Part shown: piece by piece, positions 1-9,122 of the stretch
Layout of the letters: each line of letters starts with the position of its first letter
Position numbering within the stretch: the first letter of the stretch is position 1
Origin: Candidatus Saccharibacteria bacterium UBA2834
GTDB lineage: Bacteria > Patescibacteriota > Saccharimonadia > Saccharimonadales > Saccharimonadaceae
Length of the DNA: 9,875 nucleotides
Assembly (NCBI GenBank): GCA_002351365.1
Contig: DEGE01000025.1
Location: 1,488 to 11,362 of the forward strand
Direction of reading: 5' to 3'
The notes under the pieces: model-generated
Seen by the model: the letters and a program-made list of their open reading frames with translations, nothing else
Database searches by the model: none
Told to the model about the DNA's origin: nothing
Translations under genes and position numbers: made by a program

Positions 1-2684
<2,684 letters not shown>

Positions 2685-2698
<14 letters not shown>

Positions 2699-3566
2699 TT
2701 TCTAACCTTTCAATGCGTGATTCTATTGTTGGATGAGTGGAGAATATTTTGCTGAGGAATGATCTTCGGAGCGGATTTGCGATATACATAGATTCCGATG
2801 CAATGTTTTGCTGGCGCATCGGCTGAGAGTGGGAATCAAGCTTGCGTAGCGCATTTATCATACTGTCCGGATCATTCGTTAAGCTGGCAGATGACGCATC
2901 GGCTAAATATTCCCGCTGTCGCGACACGCCCAATTGCACAATTGTCGCGATTAGCGGCGACAATAGCAGTACAATTACTGCAATTAGCACGCCAATTGGC
3001 GAATTGTCTTCCTCGTCACGGTCACTATAAAATAGAACCCTTAGGCCAAAATCAGATAATAGCCCCACTAGCGACACGAGACCGAATACAATCATTGAAA
3101 CCCGAATATCGTAATTCTTGACGTGCGACATTTCATGCCCCATTACTGCACGAAGTTCTTTATCGTCCATGATTTCAAGCAAGCCAGTAGTGGCCGCCAC
3201 GCAGGCATGCTGCGGATTACGACCCGTCGCAAACGCGTTTGGCGCCGAATCATTAATGATATAAACCTTCGGCATTGGCAATTTAGCGTCTTCGGCTAAT
3301 TTTGCCACAATCTTATAGTAGCGTTCATTGTCTACCTCCTCGATGCGACGTGCGCCAGCTGACGCGATGGCGATTTTGTCGGCAAAAAAGTATTGAAAGC
3401 CCGCATATGCAATAGAAATGACGGCGAACCAAATTAAGATTTTCGGCTCCGCATTTAGCCAAGCAAAAATGCCGCCAATTACAGCCATCAAAGCAATAAA
3501 GACTAGCATAATAAAAATCGTATTTCTGTGATTTTGCGCGATTTGTTTGCGCAGAGTCTTCGCCAT
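2685..3566 (-). CDS. htpX: HtpX-family membrane zinc metalloprotease
   Basis: 293 residues (M48B family). Membrane-embedded endopeptidase with a cytosolic active site that degrades misfolded membrane proteins. Seen: two N-terminal membrane segments (about 15-37 and 43-62), the zinc motif HEMSH (H144, E145, H148) within VMGHEMSHVKNYDIR, the third ligand E219 in SRQREYLADA, and two further membrane segments (about 158-179 and 191-214). The C-terminal FSTHPTIESRIERLE is typical of the family. A GTG at 3590 would add eight residues, but I chose ATG 3566 because the protein then begins MAKTLRKQI and because a promoter -10 box lies between the two starts. First gene of the htpX / membrane protein / ligA unit; its last bases carry the Shine-Dalgarno of the next gene. 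Stop is TAG. Confidence 0.95.
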
Positions 3567-3572
3567 GTAATT

Positions 3573-3581
3573 ATTGTAGCA
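3573..3581 (-). promoter_or_regulatory. Extended -10 promoter of htpX, predicted leaderless
   Basis: On the minus strand TG-C-TACAAT lies in the gap between the helicase remnant and htpX. The box ends 6 nt before ATG 3566, so a start seven bases downstream falls on the A of the ATG. No Shine-Dalgarno is present and no convincing -35 box is seen. The same box and spacing occur before the prepilin gene. Confidence 0.6.
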
Positions 3582-3603
3582 CTTCAGCACTATTCTGGGA
3601 TGT

Positions 3604-5697
3604 TTATCGCTGAATCCGCTTCGTAAAGTTGCAACCGTACCGGTAGTTAGCGCAATAGTATCTATCGTTCCGTTTAACTAGTTCACCAGTTTTACAGCGC
3701 GGGCAAAGCTTTTGATATAAGTCATTTAGGTCTTCCGAGATTTCGAACAGGAAGGGCGAGGGATTTCTTCGCTCGGCTATTAAATAAGTCGCTTTGCGAG
3801 CGCGCGTAATAGCAACATAGAATAACCGGCGCTCCTCCGCGAAGGGATACGATTCCTCTGCGGATAACAATATGTCAGTAAGTGGATCGTTTTCACGCGT
3901 GGCTGGCATGCCGGTCGTAGTTGAATTCATATTCAGAACAATCACAATATCGCGCGTAATACCCTTCGATTTATGCATCGAGCAAAACGGAATCCTAATA
4001 TTCTGCCACATTATCGCTTCGGGCGAAGCAATCCTAACGCCGTCATGCTCTTTTAACCGATAAATGTCGTGGTTGTAGCGCGAAATTATCTGTATTTCAT
4101 CCGAAAGGTTCACCTTCTGTAATATTTTTATTAAAGCATCCGTATCGTCATTGCGCGTCTCATTTAAAATAATCGAGATTGGTGTATGGCTACGACGATT
4201 GCCACGAATATTTTTGGCAACCTGGCCGGGATTCTTCGTCACAAAGTTACTACTCGTGCGGATAGTCGGTTGCCCAAAACGGTGCGTTTGCTCAATTAAA
4301 CTACGGCGGGTTTTGAGCCGAAAAAAATGTTCAAATTGATAAATTAGCGCCAAATTACTGCCTGTAAATCTATAAATCGACTGTCAATCGTCACCAACCG
4401 CAAAAAAGCGACATCCAACATTTTTCTTTAGGATTTCGGATATTAACTGATAGCGATTTGGCGACAAGTCCTGCGCCTCGTCCAACAAAATATACCGATA
4501 ATTGTCGGCGCATTCTGGAATGTCTCGCACGTTTTGAATGGCTAGATTTATCATGTCGGCAAAATCATATTGCTGCTCAGCTTCTAGTCATCTTTGATAC
4601 GCCGCATAAAGTGGCCGGAATATTGCAAAATATTTTTTGGCGCGCATTTTACAATAACTATCCATTTTTAATATTTCCGCATTAATGTCTCTAAATTTTT
4701 TCATACTATTTTTAAATGCCGCTAAATAATGAGCCAGATAATCCAGAAACGCATCAAAATCTTTTCGATAAGTTGAATTAAGAATAATAAGACGGAGAAT
4801 TTCCGCTTCTGGCAGCCGGCGCGAACGGATGTTGTGTTGTTTTAAAAACTTCGCGACTTTACCGTATGCGGAATTATCATCTCAATCATGGGTTGAAATT
4901 TGAAGATAGTTCGTCCGAGACCGTTGGTGGATTCGCTTGCGCAATACGCAAGTTTTTAAATACGAAAGGCCATAAAACGAACCCCCGCCTTTATCGGTCT
5001 GCAAGATATCGATATATGCCACATTCGTGCCGCTCCGAATCGAAAAAGTCGGCCGGTAATCACTGTTACCACGAAAAGGTTCAGAGTAATTATATTGAAT
5101 TCGATGAATTGCTAGCCAATTTGCCAGTAATTGTTCTTCTTTTGAGCGCATCCGCCCACCATGCGAGCATATTGGCGGACGCAAATATAACTGATTAAAA
5201 CGAACACGCTCTGCATGATTGCGTAGCGAGCCAACACTTTGCGGCGCAGAATAGAAAAATAGCAAATAATCATTAAAGCGGCGCGCAAAAGTTTCATTTT
5301 CGCAACAAAAATGCCAAATAGTACGCCGTACGAAGGCTCTAATTGCATCATCCGAGATCAGACGCATCTTTCTTAATGTTTCACGATTGCTGAATTGCAA
5401 TAAACTATTGCCAAGGCTATGAAAAGTACGCACTTCGACATCCGGATTACCGCATCTTTCGACCAGCTCTGATACAGTCTTATTCGTAAAAGAAATAACC
5501 AAAATTTGTGGCGGCGAAATATGAAGTCCATTAATTAGATAATTAATTTTCGCCATCAAGCTCAATGTTTTACCGCTTCCTGCCGATGCTAAAACCAATT
5601 GCGCATCCTCGCAAGCAATGACCGCCTCATGTTGCTGTTTGTCTAATACGCAATTCCCTAGTTTTATCCGATGACGGGATGCGAGTTTTAAAAATAT
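3604..5697 (-). pseudogene. UvrD/HelD-type DNA helicase interrupted by three in-frame TGA codons
   Basis: Superfamily 1 3'-5' DNA helicase remnant, most like the helicase IV/HelD branch. Read in one frame it shows all the family landmarks in order. These are a Q-motif-like LDKQQHEAV, Walker A ASAGSGKT (about 5592-5569), ISFTNKT, RTFHSLGNS, MRSKEEQLLANW, YDFADMI, Walker B ILLDEAQD, motif III VGDD-stop-QSIYRF, EQTHRFGQP, motif V MHKSKG, and AEERRLFYVAITRAR (motif VI). The C-terminal zinc ribbon is CPRC...C...C, ending in TAA at 3604. In-frame TGA codons lie at 4882-4884, 4588-4590 and 4384-4386; no frameshift, TAA or TAG interrupts. The one at 4384-4386 replaces the Trp of GDDWQ. Upstream, the frame meets another TGA at 5698-5700, and no ATG precedes Walker A after it. 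Decay also shows as missense: the expected Trp before the R-K-R is Leu. Alternatives are a TGA read-through gene or separately expressed fragments. Gene identity is firm; pseudogene status is probable, not proven. Confidence 0.8.
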
Positions 5698-5833
5698 TCA
5701 GTTATGGAGTTGCCGGCAGAATTCTGCGATTTTTGTATGCCGACGGATTGCCGAATAAGGTATATAGCATCGAAACATATTTTGATTTTGGCAAAAACGA
5801 CAAGATTTTAAAGCATCAGCATTTTGATTTGAT

Positions 5834-5839
5834 TATAAT
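5834..5839 (+). promoter_or_regulatory. Putative -10 box of the plus-strand small protein gene
   Basis: A perfect TATAAT lies 40 bases before ATG 5880 and would give a leader of about 34 nt. No recognisable -35 box is found at 16-18 nt spacing, so this is a moderate prediction. Confidence 0.4.
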
Positions 5840-5865
5840 GATGACAGACTTCAGTATTGTCAGAA

Positions 5866-5871
5866 AGGGGG
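5866..5871 (+). promoter_or_regulatory. Shine-Dalgarno deciding the start at 5880
   Basis: AGGGGG ends 8 nt before the ATG at 5880. This spacing supports that ATG over the upstream in-frame starts at 5679 and in 5838-5843, which have no comparable site. Confidence 0.65.
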
Positions 5872-5879
5872 TTACACGA

Positions 5880-6311
5880 ATGACAAGACTAAGTAGTGTC
5901 CTGTTTGATGCACTGCGAAGCGTAATCGATGATATGCTGGACTACGCGAAGGAACTCGGCGAAAATTGCGGCGAGATTGCCGTAGACGTGCGTGATTTAC
6001 CACCCGAGCCGACAAAGGCGAGGACGCATAGTTTCGAATTCACCTACTGTGCCGCCGTCAGTCGAGTCGAAGAAGGTCGTCATAAATTCCTGACAGAGAA
6101 CGTTCGCGCAGCACACACTGACAGCCTGTCTGGCAAAACGCACGCAAAAATGGGCTGGCATGGTTCTGATGCCGCTTTCGAACGCCAAGTTCTTTGCTAC
6201 GAAGATTGCGATTATCCAATCGCGGTCGGCGTACTGTTTAGGAACAGTGAGCATAACGCCGAAATCGCGGCAGAAACCATCAAGCACATCGAGATGCTTC
6301 AGTGCAAGTAG
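5880..6311 (+). CDS. Small soluble protein, possible distant GlcG/HbpS-like fold
   Basis: 143 residues, stop TAG; the only plus-strand gene of the window. I do not recognise a characterised family. Seen: an N-terminal amphipathic helix region (about 4-27), a strand GEIAVDVRDL (31-40), then HSFEFTYCAAVSRVEEG (50-66). The middle holds NVRAAHTDSLSGKTHAKMGWHGSD (74-97). The C-terminal half has DYPIAVGVLFRNSEHNAEIA (111-130). There are five Cys (30, 57, 106, 110, 142), no signal peptide and no membrane segment. The order 'helix, V-V-x-D strand, DSFxE/HSFEF-like strand, C-terminal strand followed by S/T-E-x-x-D/N helix' parallels the convergent HbpS-like gene at 6643-7212, so the two may be distant paralogues; this is weak. 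GC content is above that of the flanking genes (positions 5941-6000: 32 of 60 by hand count). It ends 6 nt before a strong terminator. Confidence 0.75.
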   Translation: MTRLSSVLFDALRSVIDDMLDYAKELGENCGEIAVDVRDLPPEPTKARTHSFEFTYCAAVSRVEEGRHKFLTENVRAAHTDSLSGKTHAKMGWHGSDAAFERQVLCYEDCDYPIAVGVLFRNSEHNAEIAAETIKHIEMLQCK

Positions 6312-6317
6312 CACCTT

Positions 6318-6352
6318 GAACAGTTGGGCGAAAGTCCAGCTGTTCTTTTTTT
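6318..6352 (+). terminator. Rho-independent terminator of the 5880-6311 gene
   Basis: GAACAGTTGG pairs with CCAGCTGTTC (10 bp, one G-U pair) around an 8-nt loop GCGAAAGT, followed by seven T. It starts 6 nt after the stop codon. Confidence 0.9.
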
Positions 6353-6441
6353 AGACTTCTGCACTACACGCAACATCGTGCACCAACGCTTCGCTCGTCC
6401 ATAAATCCTTTTTTATTTGACTAGTTTCAGCAACGCGCAAT

Positions 6442-6463
6442 AAAAAACTGCCCCAGAAGGCAG
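6442..6463 (-). terminator. Terminator downstream of tRNA-Gly
   Basis: On the minus strand CTGCC pairs with GGCAG around TTCTGG, followed by six T. It lies 10 nt beyond the encoded CCA end and should end the tRNA transcript. The 89 bases between this and the plus-strand terminator (6353-6441) show no gene or structure I can support. Confidence 0.75.
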
Positions 6464-6473
6464 ATATAAAAAA

Positions 6474-6549
6474 TGGTGCGGGTTAAGAGACTCTAACTCT
6501 CGACCTCTTCCTTGGCAAGGAAGCGCTCTAACAACTGAGCTAAACCCGC
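6474..6549 (-). tRNA. tRNA-Gly (anticodon GCC), CCA encoded
   Basis: 76 nt including an encoded CCA end. Acceptor stem GCGGGTT/AACCCGC (7 bp), D stem GCTC/GAGC, anticodon stem CTTCC/GGAAG with loop TTGCCAA (anticodon GCC), variable loop AGGTC, T stem GAGAG/CTCTT (one G-U pair) and discriminator A. Two positions are abnormal: the D loop reads AGTTGTTA, where most tRNAs have GG at 18-19, and the T loop reads TTAGAGT instead of TTC-R-A. Thus 19 is U and 56 is A, a paired change that can keep a Watson-Crick elbow contact. All stems are intact, so it is probably functional. It has its own promoter and terminator and sits between two convergent protein genes. Confidence 0.95.
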
Positions 6550-6559
6550 AACTGAGATG

Positions 6560-6588
6560 ATTATATACCATAAAAGCTATTTTTGCAA
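6560..6588 (-). promoter_or_regulatory. Sigma70-type promoter of tRNA-Gly
   Basis: On the minus strand TTGCAA (6583-6588) and TATAAT (6560-6565) are separated by exactly 17 nt. The -10 box ends 10 nt before the mature tRNA 5' end, so the primary transcript would carry only a few extra 5' bases. Confidence 0.8.
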
Positions 6589-6593
6589 AGGTT

Positions 6594-6631
6594 AAAAAAG
6601 GAAATGCGCCCGGACCGGTGGCCCGAGCGCA
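6594..6631 (-). terminator. Terminator of the HbpS-like gene
   Basis: On the minus strand TGCGCTCGG pairs with CCGGGCGCA (9 bp, one G-U pair) around a 9-nt loop, followed by TTTCC and six T. It lies 11 nt after the stop codon and 6 nt upstream of the tRNA -35 box, insulating the tRNA. Confidence 0.85.
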
Positions 6632-6642
6632 AGATAATCTGG

Positions 6643-7212
6643 TTACTTTAAGCCAATGCGATGCTCATAGTCGGGACGGATATCGAGCCAGCAATCATTA
6701 CGCTCGGCGTGAGCGCGGATCATTGCTTCAACCGACCAGGCCAGCGCGGCATCCTGCTTTTCCGTACCACCACTGACAGCCACCGTAATCGTCTGCGCCA
6801 GACGACCACCGTTCATGCAGTAGGTGTAGTCGTGCGCTACGATAGGATAGCAAACGGCGCCGTTCCAGCTTGTGCGACCAGGCACTTCATCGGCTGAATC
6901 GAGGCTGGCGGACTTGTAGTATTTAATGCAGTCCTGACACCAGCGCTCTTCGCATTTCAGATAGGCCGCCTGAGCGGCGCGCAGCTTCATCATCGCGACG
7001 CCGTAACAGTCGCAGACCAGGGCACCCTGCTCATAGAGGCAGTAGTCGCCATCCTCGGACAGCTGTGCCACGATCAGCTCATCGAAACTGTCGCGCGTCA
7101 TGAAGTCATGCACGCAGACCGCCACAGCTCCATCCGTCAGGCCGATTGCATCAGCCGCAATGCGTACGTTCATGATGATATCGTCAACCAGATTTCTTTC
7201 GTCAAGTGTCAT
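6643..7212 (-). CDS. Cys-rich GlcG/HbpS-like (PF03928-type) soluble protein
   Basis: 189 residues, stop TAA. The layout matches the GlcG/HbpS/PduO-C fold. It has an N-terminal helix with repeated Ala, strand GAVAVCVHD (28-36), strand DELIVAQLSEDG (44-55), and helix VAMMKLRAAQAAYLKC (72-87). The C-terminal signature is NGGRLAQTITVAVSGGTEKQDAALA (134-158), equivalent to the family's 'GG-x-I ... G-I/V-SGGT-x-x-QD'. Some members bind haem or act near cobalamin or glycolate enzymes; no specific substrate can be read here. Ten Cys (33, 58, 67, 69, 87, 92, 95, 121, 132, 174), including C-x-C and C-x4-C-x2-C, are unusual for this family and could bind metal or be redox active. No signal peptide. GC content is high (6961-7080: 76 of 120 by hand count, against 20 of 60 at 7741-7800), which suggests transfer or strong codon selection. 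Fold assignment is moderate. Confidence 0.85.
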   Translation of the reverse strand: MTLDERNLVDDIIMNVRIAADAIGLTDGAVAVCVHDFMTRDSFDELIVAQLSEDGDYCLYEQGALVCDCYGVAMMKLRAAQAAYLKCEERWCQDCIKYYKSASLDSADEVPGRTSWNGAVCYPIVAHDYTYCMNGGRLAQTITVAVSGGTEKQDAALAWSVEAMIRAHAERNDCWLDIRPDYEHRIGLK

Positions 7213-7215
7213 AAA

Positions 7216-7224
7216 ATCACCTCC
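7216..7224 (-). promoter_or_regulatory. Perfect nine-base Shine-Dalgarno of the HbpS-like gene
   Basis: GGAGGTGAT on the minus strand is a full complement of the usual 16S rRNA 3' end, with GGAGG 7 nt from ATG 7212. It is much stronger than any other site in the window and predicts high expression. Confidence 0.85.
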
Positions 7225-7254
7225 AGAAAATGACAGATTTTGGCGAAAATGGGT

Positions 7255-7279
7255 AAAAAAGTACGCAACTCTCGTTGCG
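7255..7279 (-). terminator. Hairpin plus T-run: likely terminator of the DUF308 gene
   Basis: On the minus strand CGCAAC pairs with GTTGCG around the GNRA-type loop GAGA, followed by TAC and six T. It lies 36 nt after the DUF308 stop codon. The 6-bp stem is modest. The start point predicted for the next gene falls at or beside its 5' arm, so the same hairpin would form the 5' end of that mRNA. Confidence 0.55.
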
Positions 7280-7285
7280 CACTAT

Positions 7286-7314
7286 ATAATAACATTTTAT
7301 TGCTAATGAGTCAA
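7286..7314 (-). promoter_or_regulatory. Sigma70-type promoter of the HbpS-like gene
   Basis: On the minus strand TTGACT (7309-7314) and TATTAT (7286-7291) are separated by 17 nt. The -35 box ends one base from the stop codon of the upstream gene. The predicted start near 7279 gives a leader of about 67 nt opening with a hairpin. Confidence 0.7.
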
Positions 7315-7315
7315 A

Positions 7316-7960
7316 CTACTTCTTCTTGACTACTTCAGCTTCGACGGCTTTATGATCGGAGGTTTTCTTCTTTTTAAACTCGAGGTTTTTGGAGTCTGCC
7401 GTCTCAATCAGAATCGATGCGCCATCAATCAATAGGTAGAGACCAACCACGACGCTCAGTATCGCAATCGATAGCATTGGCATGGCGAAGAATAGGAAAG
7501 CGGTAATAGTACGAAAAGCACCATCTACCACAACCCAGCCACAATTCATAACGCCAAAAACGCGCAATTGTGCAGCATAAGCCAACTTACTAACACCCGA
7601 CACTAATAGGTAAAAGCCAATAACAAATGAGAAAATTGTCAACGCTGTACCAGTTGGCATCTGAATTAATATTGCGCCAATCAGGATATTGAAAATCGCA
7701 CTAATAAGCTTGCCGCCAAAACGAATAAGTGCCGGCGAAAAGAAATATTCGAAAAAGCGCACAACGCCAACATTAATGATAATAATAGCGATAATCGCTT
7801 TTAGTGCCTCGGCGCTGCGAATTGGCGAAAATAGACAGGCAGCACCCGCTAAAATCATTAAAATACCGACAATGTAGCCAGCTATGCGAATCCAACGCAG
7901 ACGCTGATTCCAACGATTTTTAAATTCTTTGGCGAGATCCCCACCGATTTCAAATCTCAT
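7316..7960 (-). CDS. HdeD/DUF308-family membrane protein
   Basis: 214 residues, stop TAG. Six membrane segments at about 24-45, 52-72, 83-100, 106-125, 138-160 and 163-185 form three tandem pairs. Each pair is of the type 'G-x-L-x-I-x-x-G-x-x-L ... I-x-x-G', as in DUF308/HdeD proteins (for example residues 29-40, 90-98 and 115-122). HdeD of enterobacteria is linked to acid resistance, but most DUF308 proteins have no known function and none should be assumed here. The C-terminus (191-214) is a Lys-rich cytosolic tail. AGGAGA ends 4 nt before ATG 7960, supporting the start. Single-gene unit: its own promoter lies in the gap after the methyltransferase gene and a hairpin follows. Confidence 0.88.
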   Translation of the reverse strand: MRFEIGGDLAKEFKNRWNQRLRWIRIAGYIVGILMILAGAACLFSPIRSAEALKAIIAIIIINVGVVRFFEYFFSPALIRFGGKLISAIFNILIGAILIQMPTGTALTIFSFVIGFYLLVSGVSKLAYAAQLRVFGVMNCGWVVVDGAFRTITAFLFFAMPMLSIAILSVVVGLYLLIDGASILIETADSKNLEFKKKKTSDHKAVEAEVVKKK

Positions 7961-7996
7961 GCTTTCTCCTAGAAAAATAATACTGCTTCTGCTTTT

Positions 7997-8025
7997 ATTT
8001 TAGCATTGATTATGGTCGCCGTCTA
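7997..8025 (-). promoter_or_regulatory. Extended -10 promoter of the DUF308 gene
   Basis: On the minus strand TG-C-TAAAAT has its hexamer at 7997-8002. A 17-nt spacer separates it from TAGACG (8020-8025), four of six matches to TTGACA, which overlaps the stop codon of the upstream gene. Predicted leader about 30 nt, including the AGGAGA site. Confidence 0.6.
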
Positions 8026-8565
8026 TTTTTTCTTGGGCCGCGCCGGCTCAATGCGGTATAAATAATGCGTCTCGGAGCGTTTCTGTGGCTTAACCGCCCG
8101 ACAATCGAAAGCATTCGATATCAAATAAAGCCGATGACCAAGATGCGTAGCTTCCGCTTGGACGTGCGAATAAAGTTTTTGAATAACGAAATGATTAGCA
8201 TAGGCATAGACGACCGTCGTCTCAGCGGGCAAACGATAATAATACATATTGCCGCATTTTATTGATATTTTTTTATTTCTGCGCAAACGCACGCGTGATA
8301 GAAGCGCCATGATAGGATTCAGTTCGACGCCAATAGCGCGCGCACCCCGCTCAGCCGCGCAAGCCAACACAATGCCATCACCAGACCCCAGATCAACCAA
8401 CAGGTCGCTACTCTTGAGCGGATAAAGCCGAGTGAAAGTTTCGTGTAGCTGAGCTTTTTGGCTTGGCACATATGGCGCACCAGCTATGCCAGTAGCTAAA
8501 AATATCAACGCTAAAACCACTACAACTAAAACGACACCAAGAATAAATATGAGGATGACTTGCAT
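8023..8565 (-). CDS. Membrane-anchored SAM-dependent methyltransferase, FAM173/ATPSCKMT-like
   Basis: 180 residues, stop TAG. One N-terminal membrane helix (about 3-25), then GAPYVPS (29-35), then the class I methyltransferase core. SAM-binding motif I is LLVDLGSGDGIVL (55-67), and the acidic end of strand 2 is GVELNP (79-84), followed by SRVRLRR. The combination 'helix, PYVPS, DLGSGDG, ELNP' is that of the FAM173 group, which includes mitochondrial protein-lysine methyltransferases; the substrate here is unknown. The catalytic domain should face the cytosol. It starts 2 nt after the stop of the prepilin gene with no Shine-Dalgarno, so it is probably translated by coupling. Methylation of pilin is conceivable but is only guilt by association. 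The C-terminus ends in three Lys. Confidence 0.85.
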   Translation of the reverse strand: MQVILIFILGVVLVVVVLALIFLATGIAGAPYVPSQKAQLHETFTRLYPLKSSDLLVDLGSGDGIVLACAAERGARAIGVELNPIMALLSRVRLRRNKKISIKCGNMYYYRLPAETTVVYAYANHFVIQKLYSHVQAEATHLGHRLYLISNAFDCRAVKPQKRSETHYLYRIEPARPKKK

Positions 8566-8567
8566 TT

Positions 8568-9116
8568 TTAATGGTTATCTACGCAATAAACAGTTTTGCC
8601 TTCCATTTTTGTAGCCACAAGGTAATCTCTAGGCAAACCAGTTTTCACGCTGGAGCCTTCCGTACTATTGCATTTGGCACCCGCCTGAAAATAAATACGG
8701 TGATAGTCCTTCGAATCCCAGCTATGGTAATTCTTATTGCCAGGAATTAAGCCAACTCGATAAATTGTGCCATCTGGCGACGTAAACTGCTCTGAGCATC
8801 CGGTGTATTCGTAATTTTGCAGAGTGTTTCCTGAGCTAGTCTTTTTGTATGCACAACTACTATCGACATAGCGAACAATGAAATCTTTGTCCAAACTACC
8901 CTGATCATATCCGAAAGGTAGCTGATTGTTATTTGAAATGTATGAATTGACGGCCGCCGCGATGCGATCAACGTCGTTCTTGCGTTGCGTATCGCGCTGG
9001 CTACGTTGCAATGCTGGCAAGGCGATAAACACCATCAAGAAAATTAAACCAGCAATCGCCAATACGAGCACGACTTCAATAATAGTAAAGCCGCGACGTT
9101 CTCTTCCGATAACCAT
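8568..9116 (-). CDS. Type IV prepilin-like protein
   Basis: 182 residues from ATG 9116, stop TAA. A short basic leader MVIGRERRG is followed by the mature N-terminus FTIIE: Gly at -1, Phe at +1, Glu at +5, the prepilin peptidase signature. A hydrophobic helix spans about 10-34 and a polar alpha1 continuation QRSQRDTQRKNDVDRIAAAV follows. The globular part has four Cys (88, 107, 149, 178), probably two disulfides. It would be exported, processed by PilD and assembled as a pilin or minor pilin; Saccharibacteria use such pili for twitching and contact with host bacteria. ATG 9134 is an alternative (six more residues; GGAG only 3 nt away). A start at 9176 lies inside a terminator and is rejected. 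The methyltransferase gene follows after 2 nt. No assembly genes are in view. Confidence 0.92.
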   Translation of the reverse strand: MVIGRERRGFTIIEVVLVLAIAGLIFLMVFIALPALQRSQRDTQRKNDVDRIAAAVNSYISNNNQLPFGYDQGSLDKDFIVRYVDSSCAYKKTSSGNTLQNYEYTGCSEQFTSPDGTIYRVGLIPGNKNYHSWDSKDYHRIYFQAGAKCNSTEGSSVKTGLPRDYLVATKMEGKTVYCVDNH

Positions 9117-9122
9117 AAGTTT

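Larger units (their letters stand above)
5700..5879. other. Intergenic stretch: possible 5' remnant of helicase and leader of the plus-strand gene
   Basis: No gene can be assigned here with confidence. On the minus strand, the helicase frame continues open from 5871 down to a TGA at 5698-5700, with an ATG at 5776-5778, and could be the eroded N-terminus. On the plus strand an open frame runs from 5679 into the gene at 5880, but the Shine-Dalgarno favours the later start, so the earlier part is probably non-coding leader and promoter. Confidence 0.4.

Noticed and set aside
3567..3590. GTG start of htpX at 3590
   Set aside because: The added residues overlap the -10 box, and HtpX proteins normally start close to the MAKTL-like sequence at 3566.
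3604..5598. UGA read as glycine (code of SR1/Gracilibacteria)
   Set aside because: The motif III position calls for Trp, no other gene here has in-frame TGA, and all other frames are complete under the standard bacterial code.
5679..5879. Upstream in-frame extension of the plus-strand gene (67 more residues)
   Set aside because: AGGGGG 8 nt before ATG 5880 and a TATAAT at 5834-5839 favour the later start; the extension lies opposite the helicase frame and shows no recognisable domain.
6353..6441. Possible small RNA or attachment site beside the tRNA
   Set aside because: No stable hairpin, promoter or copy of the tRNA 3' end is visible in this stretch or elsewhere in the window.
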